From: Mycobacterium sp. AT1
Lineage (GTDB): Bacteria > Actinomycetota > Actinomycetes > Mycobacteriales > Mycobacteriaceae
Direction of reading: 5' to 3'
Assembly: GCF_002043095.1 (NCBI RefSeq)
Contig: NZ_MVOC01000011.1
Coordinates: forward strand, 1-64,000
Length of the DNA stretch: 64,000 bases
Shown here: positions 35,862 through 44,189 of the stretch, piece after piece
Position numbering within the stretch: the stretch's first letter is position 1
Layout of the letters: each line of letters begins with the position of its first letter
Notes under the pieces: model-generated
Told to the model about the DNA's origin: nothing
Databases searched by the model: none
What the model saw: the letters and a program-made list of their open reading frames with translations, nothing else
Made by a program: the position numbers and the translations under genes

Positions 35862-36620
35862 GTGAGGACCCCTGCCGCGTTTCCGGCACGCATGATGACG
35901 CCCCCTGTTAGCGTACCTAAAACAATGGTTCGATTAGACAGAACGGTCTTGCGTAGGTTAATGCCAAATGGTTCCAGAAACTCACGTCCTCCGGCTTCGC
36001 CGGTTGACGATGAGCACGCTCGAAAGCAGCTCGAAACTAACGAAGCGCGCGCCTATACGACGTACCGCGCAAGGGAGGCCGCGTGTGTGCGTCTAGGGCG
36101 ACGGGCGCGGGCATGGAACTGGGCACTGGTCGCCTTTTCAACAGCCACAACCGTAGCGGCGATCGGAATGCTCACTGATCCATTAATGTACGGCCGCAAT
36201 GGCTCGACTCTCATGGTCTGCGTGTCGGTTCTTACGCTCGTCGTTTCTTTGGCTACGACAAATATGGATTACTCCGGACGAAGCCGCGACATGTTCCTCA
36301 ATTATAGAAAAATTCAGAGACTGTCTGTCGAAATGGAAGAACTTCGCAGTTCGAAATTGGTCACGTTCGATTTGGTACGTTCACTAATGGATCGCTATCA
36401 AGCTGTCCTAGACGAAAGCGAGAACCATACGTCCGGCGACTACTACCGGAGCCTATCAACTAAGTATGCAACTGGTCATCCGCTGCACCGCGGGAAGTGG
36501 ATCTCCGTTGCACACATACCTGCTCTGCTCGTTGATTTCGTCATTACTTCCTTTCCCTATCTGTTCCTTCTGCTGCCACTTGTGCTGCTGATACCGCTAA
36601 TAAACAGCCTGGTCCTGTAG
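35862..36620 (+). CDS. SLATT-domain membrane effector
   Basis: Predicted up to 252 aa (GTG 35862; ATGs at 35892, 35925 and 35962 are alternatives). A helix with EARAYTTYRAREAACVRLGRR precedes two close TM segments (WALVAFSTATTVAAIGML and TLMVCVSVLTLVVSLATT). A soluble helical region (MFLNYRKIQRLSVEMEELRS) follows, then a hydrophobic C-terminus (FVITSFPYLFLLLPLVLLIPL). This is the SLATT (2TM pore-forming effector) layout; a SLATT subfamily is known from comparative genomics to sit beside reverse transcriptases, as here. Membrane damage as the defence output is inferred. Base composition is clearly lower in GC than neighbours. Confidence 0.75.
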   Translation: MRTPAAFPARMMTPPVSVPKTMVRLDRTVLRRLMPNGSRNSRPPASPVDDEHARKQLETNEARAYTTYRAREAACVRLGRRARAWNWALVAFSTATTVAAIGMLTDPLMYGRNGSTLMVCVSVLTLVVSLATTNMDYSGRSRDMFLNYRKIQRLSVEMEELRSSKLVTFDLVRSLMDRYQAVLDESENHTSGDYYRSLSTKYATGHPLHRGKWISVAHIPALLVDFVITSFPYLFLLLPLVLLIPLINSLVL

Positions 36621-36819
36621 AGACGCAGAGACATGGCGGTGCTAGATTGGCCGCGGGTCCCAAGAGGGGCTAGGCCACCCGTCTGCAACGCAGCTCGATT
36701 GAGCCTGCAAGGCGTTAGCGCGCGAGCGCGAGCGCGCGGAAGCAGCATTTCGAGGCGGGACAGCCGACAAGTGGGGTCTGGCAGGTGCTAGGCCCCACTT
36801 GCTTTTGAAAGGCGATCGA
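36621..36819 (+). ncRNA. Structured intergenic region, candidate ncRNA of the RT system
   Basis: The 199 nt between the SLATT stop and the RT start fold into at least three hairpins: GCAGCTC/GAG(C)CTGC near 36690-36708, GCGCGC-8-GCGCGC (36718-36737), and a 12-bp stem CAAGTGGGGTCT/AGGCCCCACTTG with one G-T pair (36768-36801, 10-nt loop) followed by CTTTTG. The sequence GCTAGGCC occurs twice. No ORF is present. Position beside an RT suggests a template or cofactor RNA; the last stem could alternatively be a terminator. Confidence 0.5.
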
Positions 36820-38364
36820 TTGGAAGACTTGGCCAAAGCGATTGCGGACGCAGCCGCTCGAAAGATACGCGCCCGCGAACGTCTCATGAAAAAAACTCAT
36901 GACGAGTCCGTGCGTCGCCAGCGCCGCTCGAGCTCTCACCTTGACCCGCTTAAGGTCCGCGAACCAGCCTTGTGGTCGTACGACAAGAGCCACAATCCAT
37001 TCCACGTCCGCGCAAGGTCCGCATCAATTGGACACGCGATACTCTCGTCCATTAAGTCCGGAACCTTTGCCCCTCTGCCGCCCGCGGGCTTCAGGATCGC
37101 AAAGCCGGCAGGAGGACCGCGCACTGTGACCGCCTTCGCGATCGCAGACGAAGTCGTATCGAAACGGCTCTATACGTCTCTCATGAACAAGAACCGAGCG
37201 CGCCTTAGTGCACATTCATACGCGTACCGAAAAGATCTGGGCGTCCACGATGCCATTTCGCGCATGCAGGCAGATTGGTACGGCGAACACCGCCTTTACG
37301 TGGCGCAGTACGATTTCGCCGATTACTTCGGATCAGTCGACCATGAACATGTGTGGTCGACCATTCACGATTTGAAATTTGCAATCACAAGGACGGAGCG
37401 CCAACTACTGAAGGCATTTATGCTCGCGCCGTTACCTACGCTGCTGCCATCAACTATGCCGACGTCTTCGCGCTCACGTGACCGAGGAATCCACCAAGGA
37501 ACAACTATAAGCCTATTGCTCGCAAACATAGCGGCCACGCCCCTGGATCGGGAATTCGAGCGTTTAGGCGTCTCGTTTACACGGTATGCCGATGATGTTG
37601 TTATATGGAGTCGAGATTACAATAACTTGAGCCGCGCCGTAGAGGAGCTGCATCGTTTTGCTGATATTAGTCGCTGCGCAATCAACCACTCAAAGAGTCC
37701 TGGCATCGGCCTGCTCACCCTACCAGAAGCGAATGAAGCTGAATTTAGAACGCTCCATAGAGTCGACTTTCTAAGTCAGAGCATTGGGCTACGAACTGTT
37801 TCCATATCCGAGCGTGCTATTTCGACCGCGAAAAAGACATTGACTGCATACATCTACAACCATTTATTGCGCGAGCCATCCAAGGGTACCCAGGATATCA
37901 AGCGGCTAATCGGTGAATTAGACCGTGACTACGTTGCGCTGATATGGCAGCTACGTCGATACTTGTATGGCAGCCTCAGCGAGAAGCAACTGCGCCGGTT
38001 ACTGCGCGGGCCATTGCCATCAATGATGTCACTGGGTGGATTGCTCGGTAGGCATCCCTTGGTCGACGACATCGAACAACTGCAGGAATTCGATGCCTGG
38101 CTTTCCACGCAGGTTTGGTTGGCGCTGCGCAAGCGGGCCGAGCTGTTGCGTGAAGCAGCGGGTGATGTACCAACGCCGGCACCTTGGGGGTATAGCCAAG
38201 AGCAACTCGCGGCCTTCACAACCACTTCGACTCGGGGGCTGCGATCCACGGTCGATGGGCGCTTGCCTAGCAGTGTGCGTATGTCCGAACTCGTGCGACG
38301 GGCAGTCGGAGCTCACGGCACGCGAGTAGCTACTCACACTGCTTCGCTCTACGGTTGGTCCTGA
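36820..38364 (+). CDS. Reverse transcriptase (defence-type)
   Basis: Predicted ~514 aa from TTG 36820 with GAAAGG 8 nt upstream. RT motifs read in order: fingers AKPAGGPRTVTAFAIADEVV (~95-113), motif A with D165 (YDFADYF), motif B GIHQGTTISLLLANI (~223-237), motif C YADD (256-259) and palm/thumb SQSIGL. No maturase, endonuclease or Cas1 domain is fused; the C-terminal ~150 residues are helical. This is not a group II intron protein. With the upstream SLATT gene it forms a probable two-gene defence cassette of the UG/Abi- or retron-like type. Lower GC than the core genes suggests recent transfer. Confidence 0.85.
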   Translation: MEDLAKAIADAAARKIRARERLMKKTHDESVRRQRRSSSHLDPLKVREPALWSYDKSHNPFHVRARSASIGHAILSSIKSGTFAPLPPAGFRIAKPAGGPRTVTAFAIADEVVSKRLYTSLMNKNRARLSAHSYAYRKDLGVHDAISRMQADWYGEHRLYVAQYDFADYFGSVDHEHVWSTIHDLKFAITRTERQLLKAFMLAPLPTLLPSTMPTSSRSRDRGIHQGTTISLLLANIAATPLDREFERLGVSFTRYADDVVIWSRDYNNLSRAVEELHRFADISRCAINHSKSPGIGLLTLPEANEAEFRTLHRVDFLSQSIGLRTVSISERAISTAKKTLTAYIYNHLLREPSKGTQDIKRLIGELDRDYVALIWQLRRYLYGSLSEKQLRRLLRGPLPSMMSLGGLLGRHPLVDDIEQLQEFDAWLSTQVWLALRKRAELLREAAGDVPTPAPWGYSQEQLAAFTTTSTRGLRSTVDGRLPSSVRMSELVRRAVGAHGTRVATHTASLYGWS

Positions 38365-38556
38365 TCTCAGATGATCTCAGACTGTCGGCGCCCTGCAACT
38401 CGCGCTGTTCAGCCGACAACCTATGAACTCGGCTCGGAAGAAGAGTGACCGTTCGTCGAAGTAGCGCTCCGTACGCGCTTGCGAGCACTTCTCGGGTATC
38501 CGCCCCGCGATCGTCCAGCCGGTAGTCTAGCCAGAGGTGACATGAAAGTGTCACTG

Positions 38557-39369
38557 CTAGTTTGGAATTGCGACCTTGCGTACGTTGTCGAGGCGACGGT
38601 GGATCATCGACAGGGTGCCGAGAACGTCGAGCGCGTCTTGCTCGGACACGTCCCACACCAGCCTGGGTTCGTGGGCAGCAGGGTTTCGAAACGCCGCGAA
38701 GACTCCTTCAGCCAGCAGCGCGATTCCCTCTTGCTCGTTGCGTTCGGTGACGGTCGACCACTCGGTCAGCAGTACCCGTGGTTGTTTGCCGCGCAGCGCT
38801 GCCTGAACTAGAGGTCTTCCATCCTCGTCAAGGCACGACTTCTCCCGCAGCCGAGCGCCGAGCCCCTTGACCGCTTCGAACACGGCTTCGTAGTGGTCCT
38901 TGCGCAGCAGTTCCTCCCGGCAATGACGTATGACTTCGGGGTGAGCGTCGCGCGCTTCGAGTAGCTTTCGCAGGCGCACGCTCCGGGCAGATGCCTCCGA
39001 GGCAGTGGGAGCGGTCTTAGCGCGGCCGATACGTCCGTCGTCTAACACGCGATATCCCGACATCGACAGAACCTGTGTTAACTCGTCGCGGGCCACCGTA
39101 GCCTTGACCTGACGGTTCCACACCATGTCTGGCTTCATCGCCGCGACGATGACAGCGAGGATCGGCCGACCGTCTCTCTGCGAGAACTGCTTCTCTTCCA
39201 TGCTGGCCGCGAGACGCTTCCACTTGGCTCCAGTCGCGCCGAGGGTGTCTGGCATCCCCAGCGACGCAAGAAGTCGTGTCAGCTCGGGACCGGTGTACAG
39301 CTCGCCGATGATCCTCGCGATGTTCTCGATCGAGCCGTGACCGAACGGCGCAATGGTGTTCTTTGCCAT
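38557..39369 (-). CDS. TIGR02391 (Ymh) family protein
   Basis: Predicted 270 aa. The C-terminal half (HYEAVFEAVKGLGARLREK, LLAEGVFAAFRNPAAH, DALDVLGTLSMIHRRLD) matches the Ymh family, which has a HEPN-like look with a conserved RNPxAH segment and is common in defence neighbourhoods. The N-terminal half (IENIARIIGELYTGPELTRLL) may be a separate helical domain. It converges with the RT gene, leaving 190 bp between. A role as abortive-infection nuclease is an inference from the RNPAAH motif and location. Confidence 0.7.
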   Translation of the reverse strand: MAKNTIAPFGHGSIENIARIIGELYTGPELTRLLASLGMPDTLGATGAKWKRLAASMEEKQFSQRDGRPILAVIVAAMKPDMVWNRQVKATVARDELTQVLSMSGYRVLDDGRIGRAKTAPTASEASARSVRLRKLLEARDAHPEVIRHCREELLRKDHYEAVFEAVKGLGARLREKSCLDEDGRPLVQAALRGKQPRVLLTEWSTVTERNEQEGIALLAEGVFAAFRNPAAHEPRLVWDVSEQDALDVLGTLSMIHRRLDNVRKVAIPN

Positions 39370-39603
39370 CGCAGCAGGCTAACGAGCTCCACCGACGCCC
39401 TTGTGTGCTGTTTGGTTGGTGACGAAGCGAACTCCATGGCCAGGTTCAACTCCTGTATGATTGAGACCGCTCCGGTGGCGTCGTCACTGCAGAATTGAGT
39501 TGTCCTCGCGAGGCGTCTGCTTGCTCCTGCTGGCGGGCTGGCCACTCACCAGTTCGATGGCGCTATACAAACGGTTGCTGCTGGTTCCCGGGTAATGAGG
39601 CGT

Positions 39604-40524
39604 TCAGTCCACGGGTTTGAGACGCCCAGCAGCCTCCCGTGCGTGCCATGTATCGAGCACAAACTCCATGACAGCGACCGTTGCGTTCAACGCTAATCGC
39701 GCGTGCCTCGTCAGCGCCACGCTGCGTTTCGACTGCCCGTGGCCAATTCCTAGCTCGTTGCGCAGCTCGGCCAACGACTGGATCGTGGTGACGAGCGTGC
39801 GCAAGATCTGTTGCGCAGACTCGCTTCCCTTAGCACTCTGAGGAACCGAATCTGCCTTCAGCTCAAGCAGATCGGCGATGTACCGATAGAGCTGAGGAAT
39901 GTCCTCGCGCTGCCCGTACGCCACGCCGGAGTGGTCGAGAATGATCCTGAACAAGCTCTCGACCAGGTTCTTCGACGACGAGATCGCTGCGGCCGGATCT
40001 GAGCTGAGACTGTCGCGTATGCGTACAAGATGCTCTTCCAGCACCACCGGGTCGGTCAGGAGCTGACGTTCGCGGAGCCGAAGGTCCGGGCTTGCGCCGT
40101 GAAAGGAGTCGCGACGACGCCATCCGTAAACGGCATGGCCACTGATCCAGTCAGCTGAGTAGAGCTCGTATCCATCTCTGGCGAGGGCTTCGTTGAAAGA
40201 GTTGAGAAGTCTGCCAACCTCCTCTTCATCGGGTCGCACCAGCGGGTGCAGCATCTCGGCGAGGAATCGCAGAACGAGTTCGTCGTCACCGTGCTGCAAT
40301 CCGAAGCGGCTATCGGTGAACACCCAGTCGTCGGGCCAGTCTTCAGGGTTATTGACGCGATGCTGTCGGATATCACCAACAGCGGACTTGTACCTCGAAT
40401 CTGTGCTCAGCAGAGCGTCCAAGTCGTAAATGCGCGCCAAGAAGTCGGCGGCGAAGTCCCTGACGGCGCCTGACGTCTTACCTGCGGCCCAAATAACCCA
40501 CCAAACACAGAGGTCACGACCCAT
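39604..40524 (-). CDS. Abi C-terminal family (abortive infection) protein
   Basis: Predicted 306 aa. The N-terminal region (DFLARIYDLDALLSTDSRY, WPDDWVFTDSRFG) fits the AbiJ-N-terminal-3 type. The C-terminal Abi_C region has SSKNLVESLFRIIL and LRNELGIGHGQSKR, a HEPN-like RN...H pattern. The first 25 residues do not look like the family, so the true start may be lost at the island edge. The ATG at 40522-40524 lies in the loop of a perfect inverted repeat (40509-40542). Probably an RNase-type abortive infection effector; mechanism inferred. Confidence 0.7.
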   Translation of the reverse strand: MGRDLCVWWVIWAAGKTSGAVRDFAADFLARIYDLDALLSTDSRYKSAVGDIRQHRVNNPEDWPDDWVFTDSRFGLQHGDDELVLRFLAEMLHPLVRPDEEEVGRLLNSFNEALARDGYELYSADWISGHAVYGWRRRDSFHGASPDLRLRERQLLTDPVVLEEHLVRIRDSLSSDPAAAISSSKNLVESLFRIILDHSGVAYGQREDIPQLYRYIADLLELKADSVPQSAKGSESAQQILRTLVTTIQSLAELRNELGIGHGQSKRSVALTRHARLALNATVAVMEFVLDTWHAREAAGRLKPVD

Positions 40525-40542
40525 ATCTGGATCGTGACCTCT
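40509..40542. repeat. Perfect 11-bp inverted repeat enclosing the abi start codon
   Basis: AGAGGTCACGA (40509-40519) and TCGTGACCTCT (40532-40542) with a 12-nt loop. The start codon of the Abi gene (minus strand) is inside the loop. It could act as a translational lock or operator, or mark a recombination junction. Confidence 0.6.
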
Positions 40543-40548
40543 ATGCCT

Positions 40549-40565
40549 GGAGTTCGTCGAACTCC
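40549..40565. repeat. Palindrome GGAGTTCG-T-CGAACTCC
   Basis: A perfect 8-bp dyad with a single central base, 6 bp after the previous inverted repeat. Part of the palindrome cluster between the island and dnaB. Confidence 0.6.
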
Positions 40566-40571
40566 TCCACT

Positions 40572-40600
40572 TTGGCGCAACGGGACTTGAACCCTGAAGT
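40572..40600 (-). other. tRNA T-arm/acceptor-like fragment, possible attachment site
   Basis: On the minus strand GGGTTCAAGTCCC followed by GTTGCGCCA looks like the T-loop and acceptor end of a tRNA. A GGCGCAG that could pair with TTGCGCC lies only ~50 nt upstream, too short for a full tRNA, and the T-stem has two mismatches. Best read as an att-type remnant left by integration into a tRNA gene, if real. Confidence 0.3.
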
Positions 40601-40677
40601 CCCTACCCCGATCCGTCCGTGCTGCTGCGCCGCCAACACCACCGTCGATCGCCACGTCTTGCATAAATCTCACTTCC

Positions 40678-40693
40678 ATGTCCAATTGGACAT
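40678..40693. repeat. 16-bp perfect palindrome with nearby AATTGGACA half-sites
   Basis: ATGTCCAATTGGACAT is fully symmetric. Related half-sites GGACAATT and ACAATTGGACA follow within 45 bp. Probably an operator cluster. No gene is seen in the rest of 40525-40917. Confidence 0.5.
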
Positions 40694-40917
40694 CAGGCGG
40701 ACAATTCACTTGACAATTGGACACGAAACCTGAGATGCCGCACCTGACAAGGCCTATCCCAGGGTGTTGCAAAACGCTCTGGCGCGCGTGCCGCAGGGCC
40801 GCAAACCTTCCTGGAACGGTGTCTACACGTTTGGACTGCCAACATTTGTACTGACTAATGGGTCTAGTTAAACAACACAGCTCGCTTTGTCAATCTTCGC
40901 TGCATCTCGACAACATG

Positions 40918-42327
40918 TCACATCCCAGAACGCGCCATGTCCACGAATCGCGAGAGGTGCAACTGGTGCGCCACGGTGATCGTCTTCGTCGGTCCCGCAC
41001 GGTGTTTGGCGATGATGAGGTCCGCTTCGCCGCCGCGCGGATCGTCGCGCTCAAACGCGTCGGGCCGGTGCAAGAGGATCACCATATCCGCGTCCTGCTC
41101 GATGCTGCCGCTCTCACGAAGGTCGGACAGCATCGGCTTCTTGTCGGTGCGCTGCTCCGGCCCACGGTTCAGCTGGCTCATCGCCACCACCGGAACCTCG
41201 AGCTCCTTGGCCAAAAGCTTGATCTGCCTTGAGAATTCGGAGACTTCCTGCTGGCGGGACTCGACCTTCTTGCCGGAGGTCATCAGCTGCAGGTAGTCAA
41301 TCACGATCAGTCGGAGGTCCGCTTTCTGGTGCAACCGCCGCGCCTTGGCGCGGATCTCCATCATCGTCAGGTTCGGCGAGTCGTCGATGTAGAGCGGCGC
41401 CTCGCTGATCTCACTCATCCGCCGCGCCAGCCGCGTCCAGTCGTCGTCGCTCATCCGCCCGGATCGCATGTCGGCGAGCTTGATCTTCGCCTCGGCCGAC
41501 AGCAGGCGCATGACGATCTCGGACTTGCTCATTTCCAGGGAGAAGATGACGCTCGAGTGCCGGTTCTTGATCGAGCACGACCGCAAAAAATCTAGTCCCA
41601 GCGTCGACTTGCCAACGCCAGGCCTGGCCGCCACCACGATCATCTGGCCAGCGTGCAGACCGTTGGTCACCTCGTCGAGCTCGGTGAAGCCGGTAGGCAC
41701 ACCACGCGACACGCCACCCTGCGAGGCGATGGCGTCGATCTCGTCCATCGTCGGCTGCAGCAGGTGCTCGAGGACCACGAAGTCCTCGGTGGTGCGCCGT
41801 TCGGTGACCTCGTAGATCTCGGCCTGGGCGCGGTCCACCACGTCGGCCACGTCCGCTCCGTCGGCGCCGGCGTACCCGTACTGCACCACCCGCGTTCCGG
41901 CCTCCACCAGACGCCGCAGGAGGGACTTCTCCGACACGATGCCTGCGTAGTACCCCGCGTTGGCCGCGGTCGGCACGGTGGAGATCAGGGTGTGGAGATA
42001 CGGGGCGCCACCGATGCGCTTGAGCAGCCCGCGGCGATCCAGCTCGGCGGACACGGTGATCGCGTCGGCGGGCTCACCGCGGCCGTAGAGATCGAGGATC
42101 GCGTCGTACACGCTCTGATGCGCGGGGCGGTAGAAGTCACCGGGCCGCAGCCGCTCCAGGACGTCGGCGATCGCGTCCTTCGACAGGAGCATGCCGCCGA
42201 GCACCGACTGTTCGGCAGCCATGTCCTGGGGAGGCTGGCGGCCGTACTCCTCGGCTGGCGGGGCGTCCTGCTCCGCGCGGCCGCCGGACTGACCGCCCTG
42301 CCAGCCCCGATCGTCGACGACAGCCAC
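40918..42327 (-). CDS. dnaB: Replicative DNA helicase DnaB
   Basis: Predicted 469-aa hexameric 5'-3' helicase of the replisome. The N-terminal primase-interacting domain (MAAEQSVLGGMLLSKDAIADVLE) is followed by the RecA-like domain with Walker A ARPGVGKST (~233), Walker B LIVIDYLQLM and the RGSGSIEQDAD-type loop (LRESGSIEQDADMVILLHRP). It is continuous: the intein found in some mycobacterial DnaB proteins is absent. Upstream on the same strand is rplI, as in other mycobacteria. A run of DnaA-box-like sequences lies between them. Confidence 0.95.
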   Translation of the reverse strand: MAVVDDRGWQGGQSGGRAEQDAPPAEEYGRQPPQDMAAEQSVLGGMLLSKDAIADVLERLRPGDFYRPAHQSVYDAILDLYGRGEPADAITVSAELDRRGLLKRIGGAPYLHTLISTVPTAANAGYYAGIVSEKSLLRRLVEAGTRVVQYGYAGADGADVADVVDRAQAEIYEVTERRTTEDFVVLEHLLQPTMDEIDAIASQGGVSRGVPTGFTELDEVTNGLHAGQMIVVAARPGVGKSTLGLDFLRSCSIKNRHSSVIFSLEMSKSEIVMRLLSAEAKIKLADMRSGRMSDDDWTRLARRMSEISEAPLYIDDSPNLTMMEIRAKARRLHQKADLRLIVIDYLQLMTSGKKVESRQQEVSEFSRQIKLLAKELEVPVVAMSQLNRGPEQRTDKKPMLSDLRESGSIEQDADMVILLHRPDAFERDDPRGGEADLIIAKHRAGPTKTITVAHQLHLSRFVDMARSGM

Positions 42328-42466
42328 GAAGCGTCCACCTCCCCCTTCATGTCAATCGATGTCGAACGCGCTTTCGATCGCCTCGCCGGTGAGGCTAGAC
42401 CCCCCGGCCGACAAGCACGCGACGGCTCACGTTAGAGACGTTGCTGGAACGGTTGCAAGCGACCCC

Positions 42467-42607
42467 TGTGCATAGACCTGTGGACGCAGTGTGCATAGAT
42501 GAGGTCGGCCATGTTGAGCCCTTGGGGACAACCTGTGCACAACCATCGGGTTTTCAAGCATCGCCGCAGATGGAGGCGCTACGAGCCGTGTGGGAACTTG
42601 TGGATGC
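42467..42607. promoter_or_regulatory. Cluster of five DnaA-box-like sequences upstream of dnaB
   Basis: TGTGCATAG (42467-42475 and 42490-42498), TGTGGACGC (42479-42487), TGTGCACAA (42534-42542, fits TGTGNACAA) and TGTGGATGC (42599-42607), all same orientation. They resemble the complement of the mycobacterial DnaA box TTGTNCACA with one or two deviations. They suggest DnaA-linked control of dnaB; no experimental support in the sequence itself. Confidence 0.4.
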
Positions 42608-42740
42608 GATTTGCCCCGGCGTGTCGTCCGTGGTTGCCGTCTCGGGCGTGTTGTGTTGCACGCACGGGCCCTAAGGGTTAACGCGCGGTTATGTTCGCTG
42701 GGTCACGAGGGGCCCGTGATGTTCGCCAGCGCGCACAGCA

Positions 42741-42779
42741 ACGCCCGGGCGAAGATCGATCAAGCCCTCACCCGGGCGT
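42741..42779 (-). terminator. Hairpin downstream of rplI
   Basis: ACGCCCGGG (42741-42749) pairs with CCCGGGCGT (42771-42779) across 21 nt, just after the rplI stop. No U-tract follows, as is common for mycobacterial hairpins. It would separate rplI from dnaB transcription. Confidence 0.5.
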
Positions 42780-42795
42780 ATTGACGCTGTTGCTA

Positions 42796-43248
42796 TTACT
42801 CGGCGACGACGTTCACAGAAACGCCGACGGTGACCTCGGGGTGCAGCTGCACCGCGACGGCATACGTGCCGGTGGCCTTGATGTGGGCCTTGGGCAGGTT
42901 GACGGTCCGCCGGTCCAGGTTCGGGCCGCCCGCCTTCTTGATGGCGCCGACGATGTCACCGGTGGTGACGGAGCCGAACAGCTTGCCCGCACCGGCGGTG
43001 CGCACCGGCAACGACACCGGGCCGAGCTCTTCGAGAGCGGCCTTGATCTCGTTGGCGTGATCCAGGTCGCGGACGACCTTCGTCTCGCGGGCGCGGCGAA
43101 TCTCTTCGGCCTGACGCTCGGCGCCACGCGACGCGACGATCGCCATGCCACGGGGCAGCAGGTAGTTACGGCCGTAGCCGTCCTTGACCTCGACGGCGTC
43201 GCCGGCAGAGCCCAAGTGGTCGACCTCAGCGGTCAGAATCAGTTTCAT
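42796..43248 (-). CDS. rplI: 50S ribosomal protein L9
   Basis: 150 aa. N-terminal rRNA-binding domain [32 protein letters not shown] with the L9 signature, a long connecting helix and the C-terminal domain ([23 protein letters not shown]). Normal length. Part of the rpsF-ssb-rpsR-rplI operon, 20 bp after rpsR. Confidence 0.95.
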   Translation of the reverse strand: MKLILTAEVDHLGSAGDAVEVKDGYGRNYLLPRGMAIVASRGAERQAEEIRRARETKVVRDLDHANEIKAALEELGPVSLPVRTAGAGKLFGSVTTGDIVGAIKKAGGPNLDRRTVNLPKAHIKATGTYAVAVQLHPEVTVGVSVNVVAE

Positions 43249-43268
43249 GTCAGTTCTCTTCGTTCGGC

Positions 43269-43535
43269 TTAGCGCGACGTCGCACTGAACGGCAGCAGGG
43301 CTACCTCGCGGGCGTTCTTGACTGCGATCGCAATGTCGCGCTGGTGCTGCACGCAGTTACCGGTGACCCGGCGGGCACGGATCTTGCCGCGCTCGCTGAT
43401 GTAGGTCCGCAGCAACGCGGTGTCCTTGTAATCGATGATCTGGTTCTTGCCCTTCTTCGAGCAGAACGAGCACTTCCGGGCCTTGACCGGCTTCTCAGGA
43501 GCCGGGCGCCTCTTCGTGGAGGAGGACTTCGCCAT
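43269..43535 (-). CDS. rpsR: 30S ribosomal protein S18
   Basis: 88 aa with the S18 core ([27 protein letters not shown]) and basic ends. It keeps cysteines in the CSFC and NCVQH positions, the zinc-binding (C+) version of S18; mycobacteria also have a zinc-free paralogue used under zinc limitation. This copy is the one in the ssb operon. Confidence 0.95.
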   Translation of the reverse strand: MAKSSSTKRRPAPEKPVKARKCSFCSKKGKNQIIDYKDTALLRTYISERGKIRARRVTGNCVQHQRDIAIAVKNAREVALLPFSATSR

Positions 43536-43570
43536 GTCTATCTCTTTCTCAGTACTTGGAAATCAGTTGA

Positions 43571-44101
43571 TCAGAAGGGAGGTTCTTCGTCGGCGCCGTT
43601 GAACGATCCGGACGCGGGGGCGCTGCCCCACGGGTCGTCTCTCGGGCCATCGCTGGCAGCACTGTTACCGCCACCGGCGGGGCGTGAACCGCCACCGCCG
43701 CCGCCACCGAAGCCGCCTCCGCCCCCACCGCTACGGCTGGCCTTGTTGACCTTGGCCGTCGCGTACTTCAAGGAAGGACCGATCTCGTCGACCTCGAGCT
43801 CGACGACGGTGCGCTTCTCACCCTCACGAGTCTCGTACGAACGCTGCTTGAGGCGACCGGTCACGATCACCCGCGAACCGCGGGTGAGGCTCTCGGCCAC
43901 GTTCTCGGCAGCTTCGCGCCAGATGCTGCACCGCATGAAGAGCGGGTCGCCGTCTTTCCACTCGTTGGTCTGACGGTCCATCATCCGAGGCGTCGACGCC
44001 ACCGTGAAGTTGGCGACGGCGGCCCCGGACGGCGTGAACCGCAACTCGGGATCGGCGGTCAGGTTTCCGACGATGGTGAGGTTGGTGTCACCAGCAGCCA
44101 C
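43571..44101 (-). CDS. ssb: Single-stranded DNA-binding protein
   Basis: 176 aa. OB-fold with [24 protein letters not shown], a Gly-rich linker, and the acidic tip ADEEPPF that binds partner proteins. Located between rpsF and rpsR, 36 bp upstream of rpsR, the usual bacterial arrangement. Confidence 0.95.
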   Translation of the reverse strand: MAAGDTNLTIVGNLTADPELRFTPSGAAVANFTVASTPRMMDRQTNEWKDGDPLFMRCSIWREAAENVAESLTRGSRVIVTGRLKQRSYETREGEKRTVVELEVDEIGPSLKYATAKVNKASRSGGGGGGFGGGGGGGSRPAGGGNSAASDGPRDDPWGSAPASGSFNGADEEPPF

Positions 44102-44189
44102 GGGTCCTCCTGTGATTGGGAAGCAGGTCGCAAAGAACGGATCGCTAGCGAGCCTACGGATGCGCTCTGACGGGCACGGGCCATTGGGC

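Noticed and set aside
36799..38364. Group II intron reverse transcriptase
   Set aside because: No maturase or endonuclease domain and no intron domain V-like structure downstream.
40572..40630. Complete tRNA gene
   Set aside because: Only about 58 nt between potential acceptor strands, no D-arm or anticodon arm, and a mismatched T-stem.
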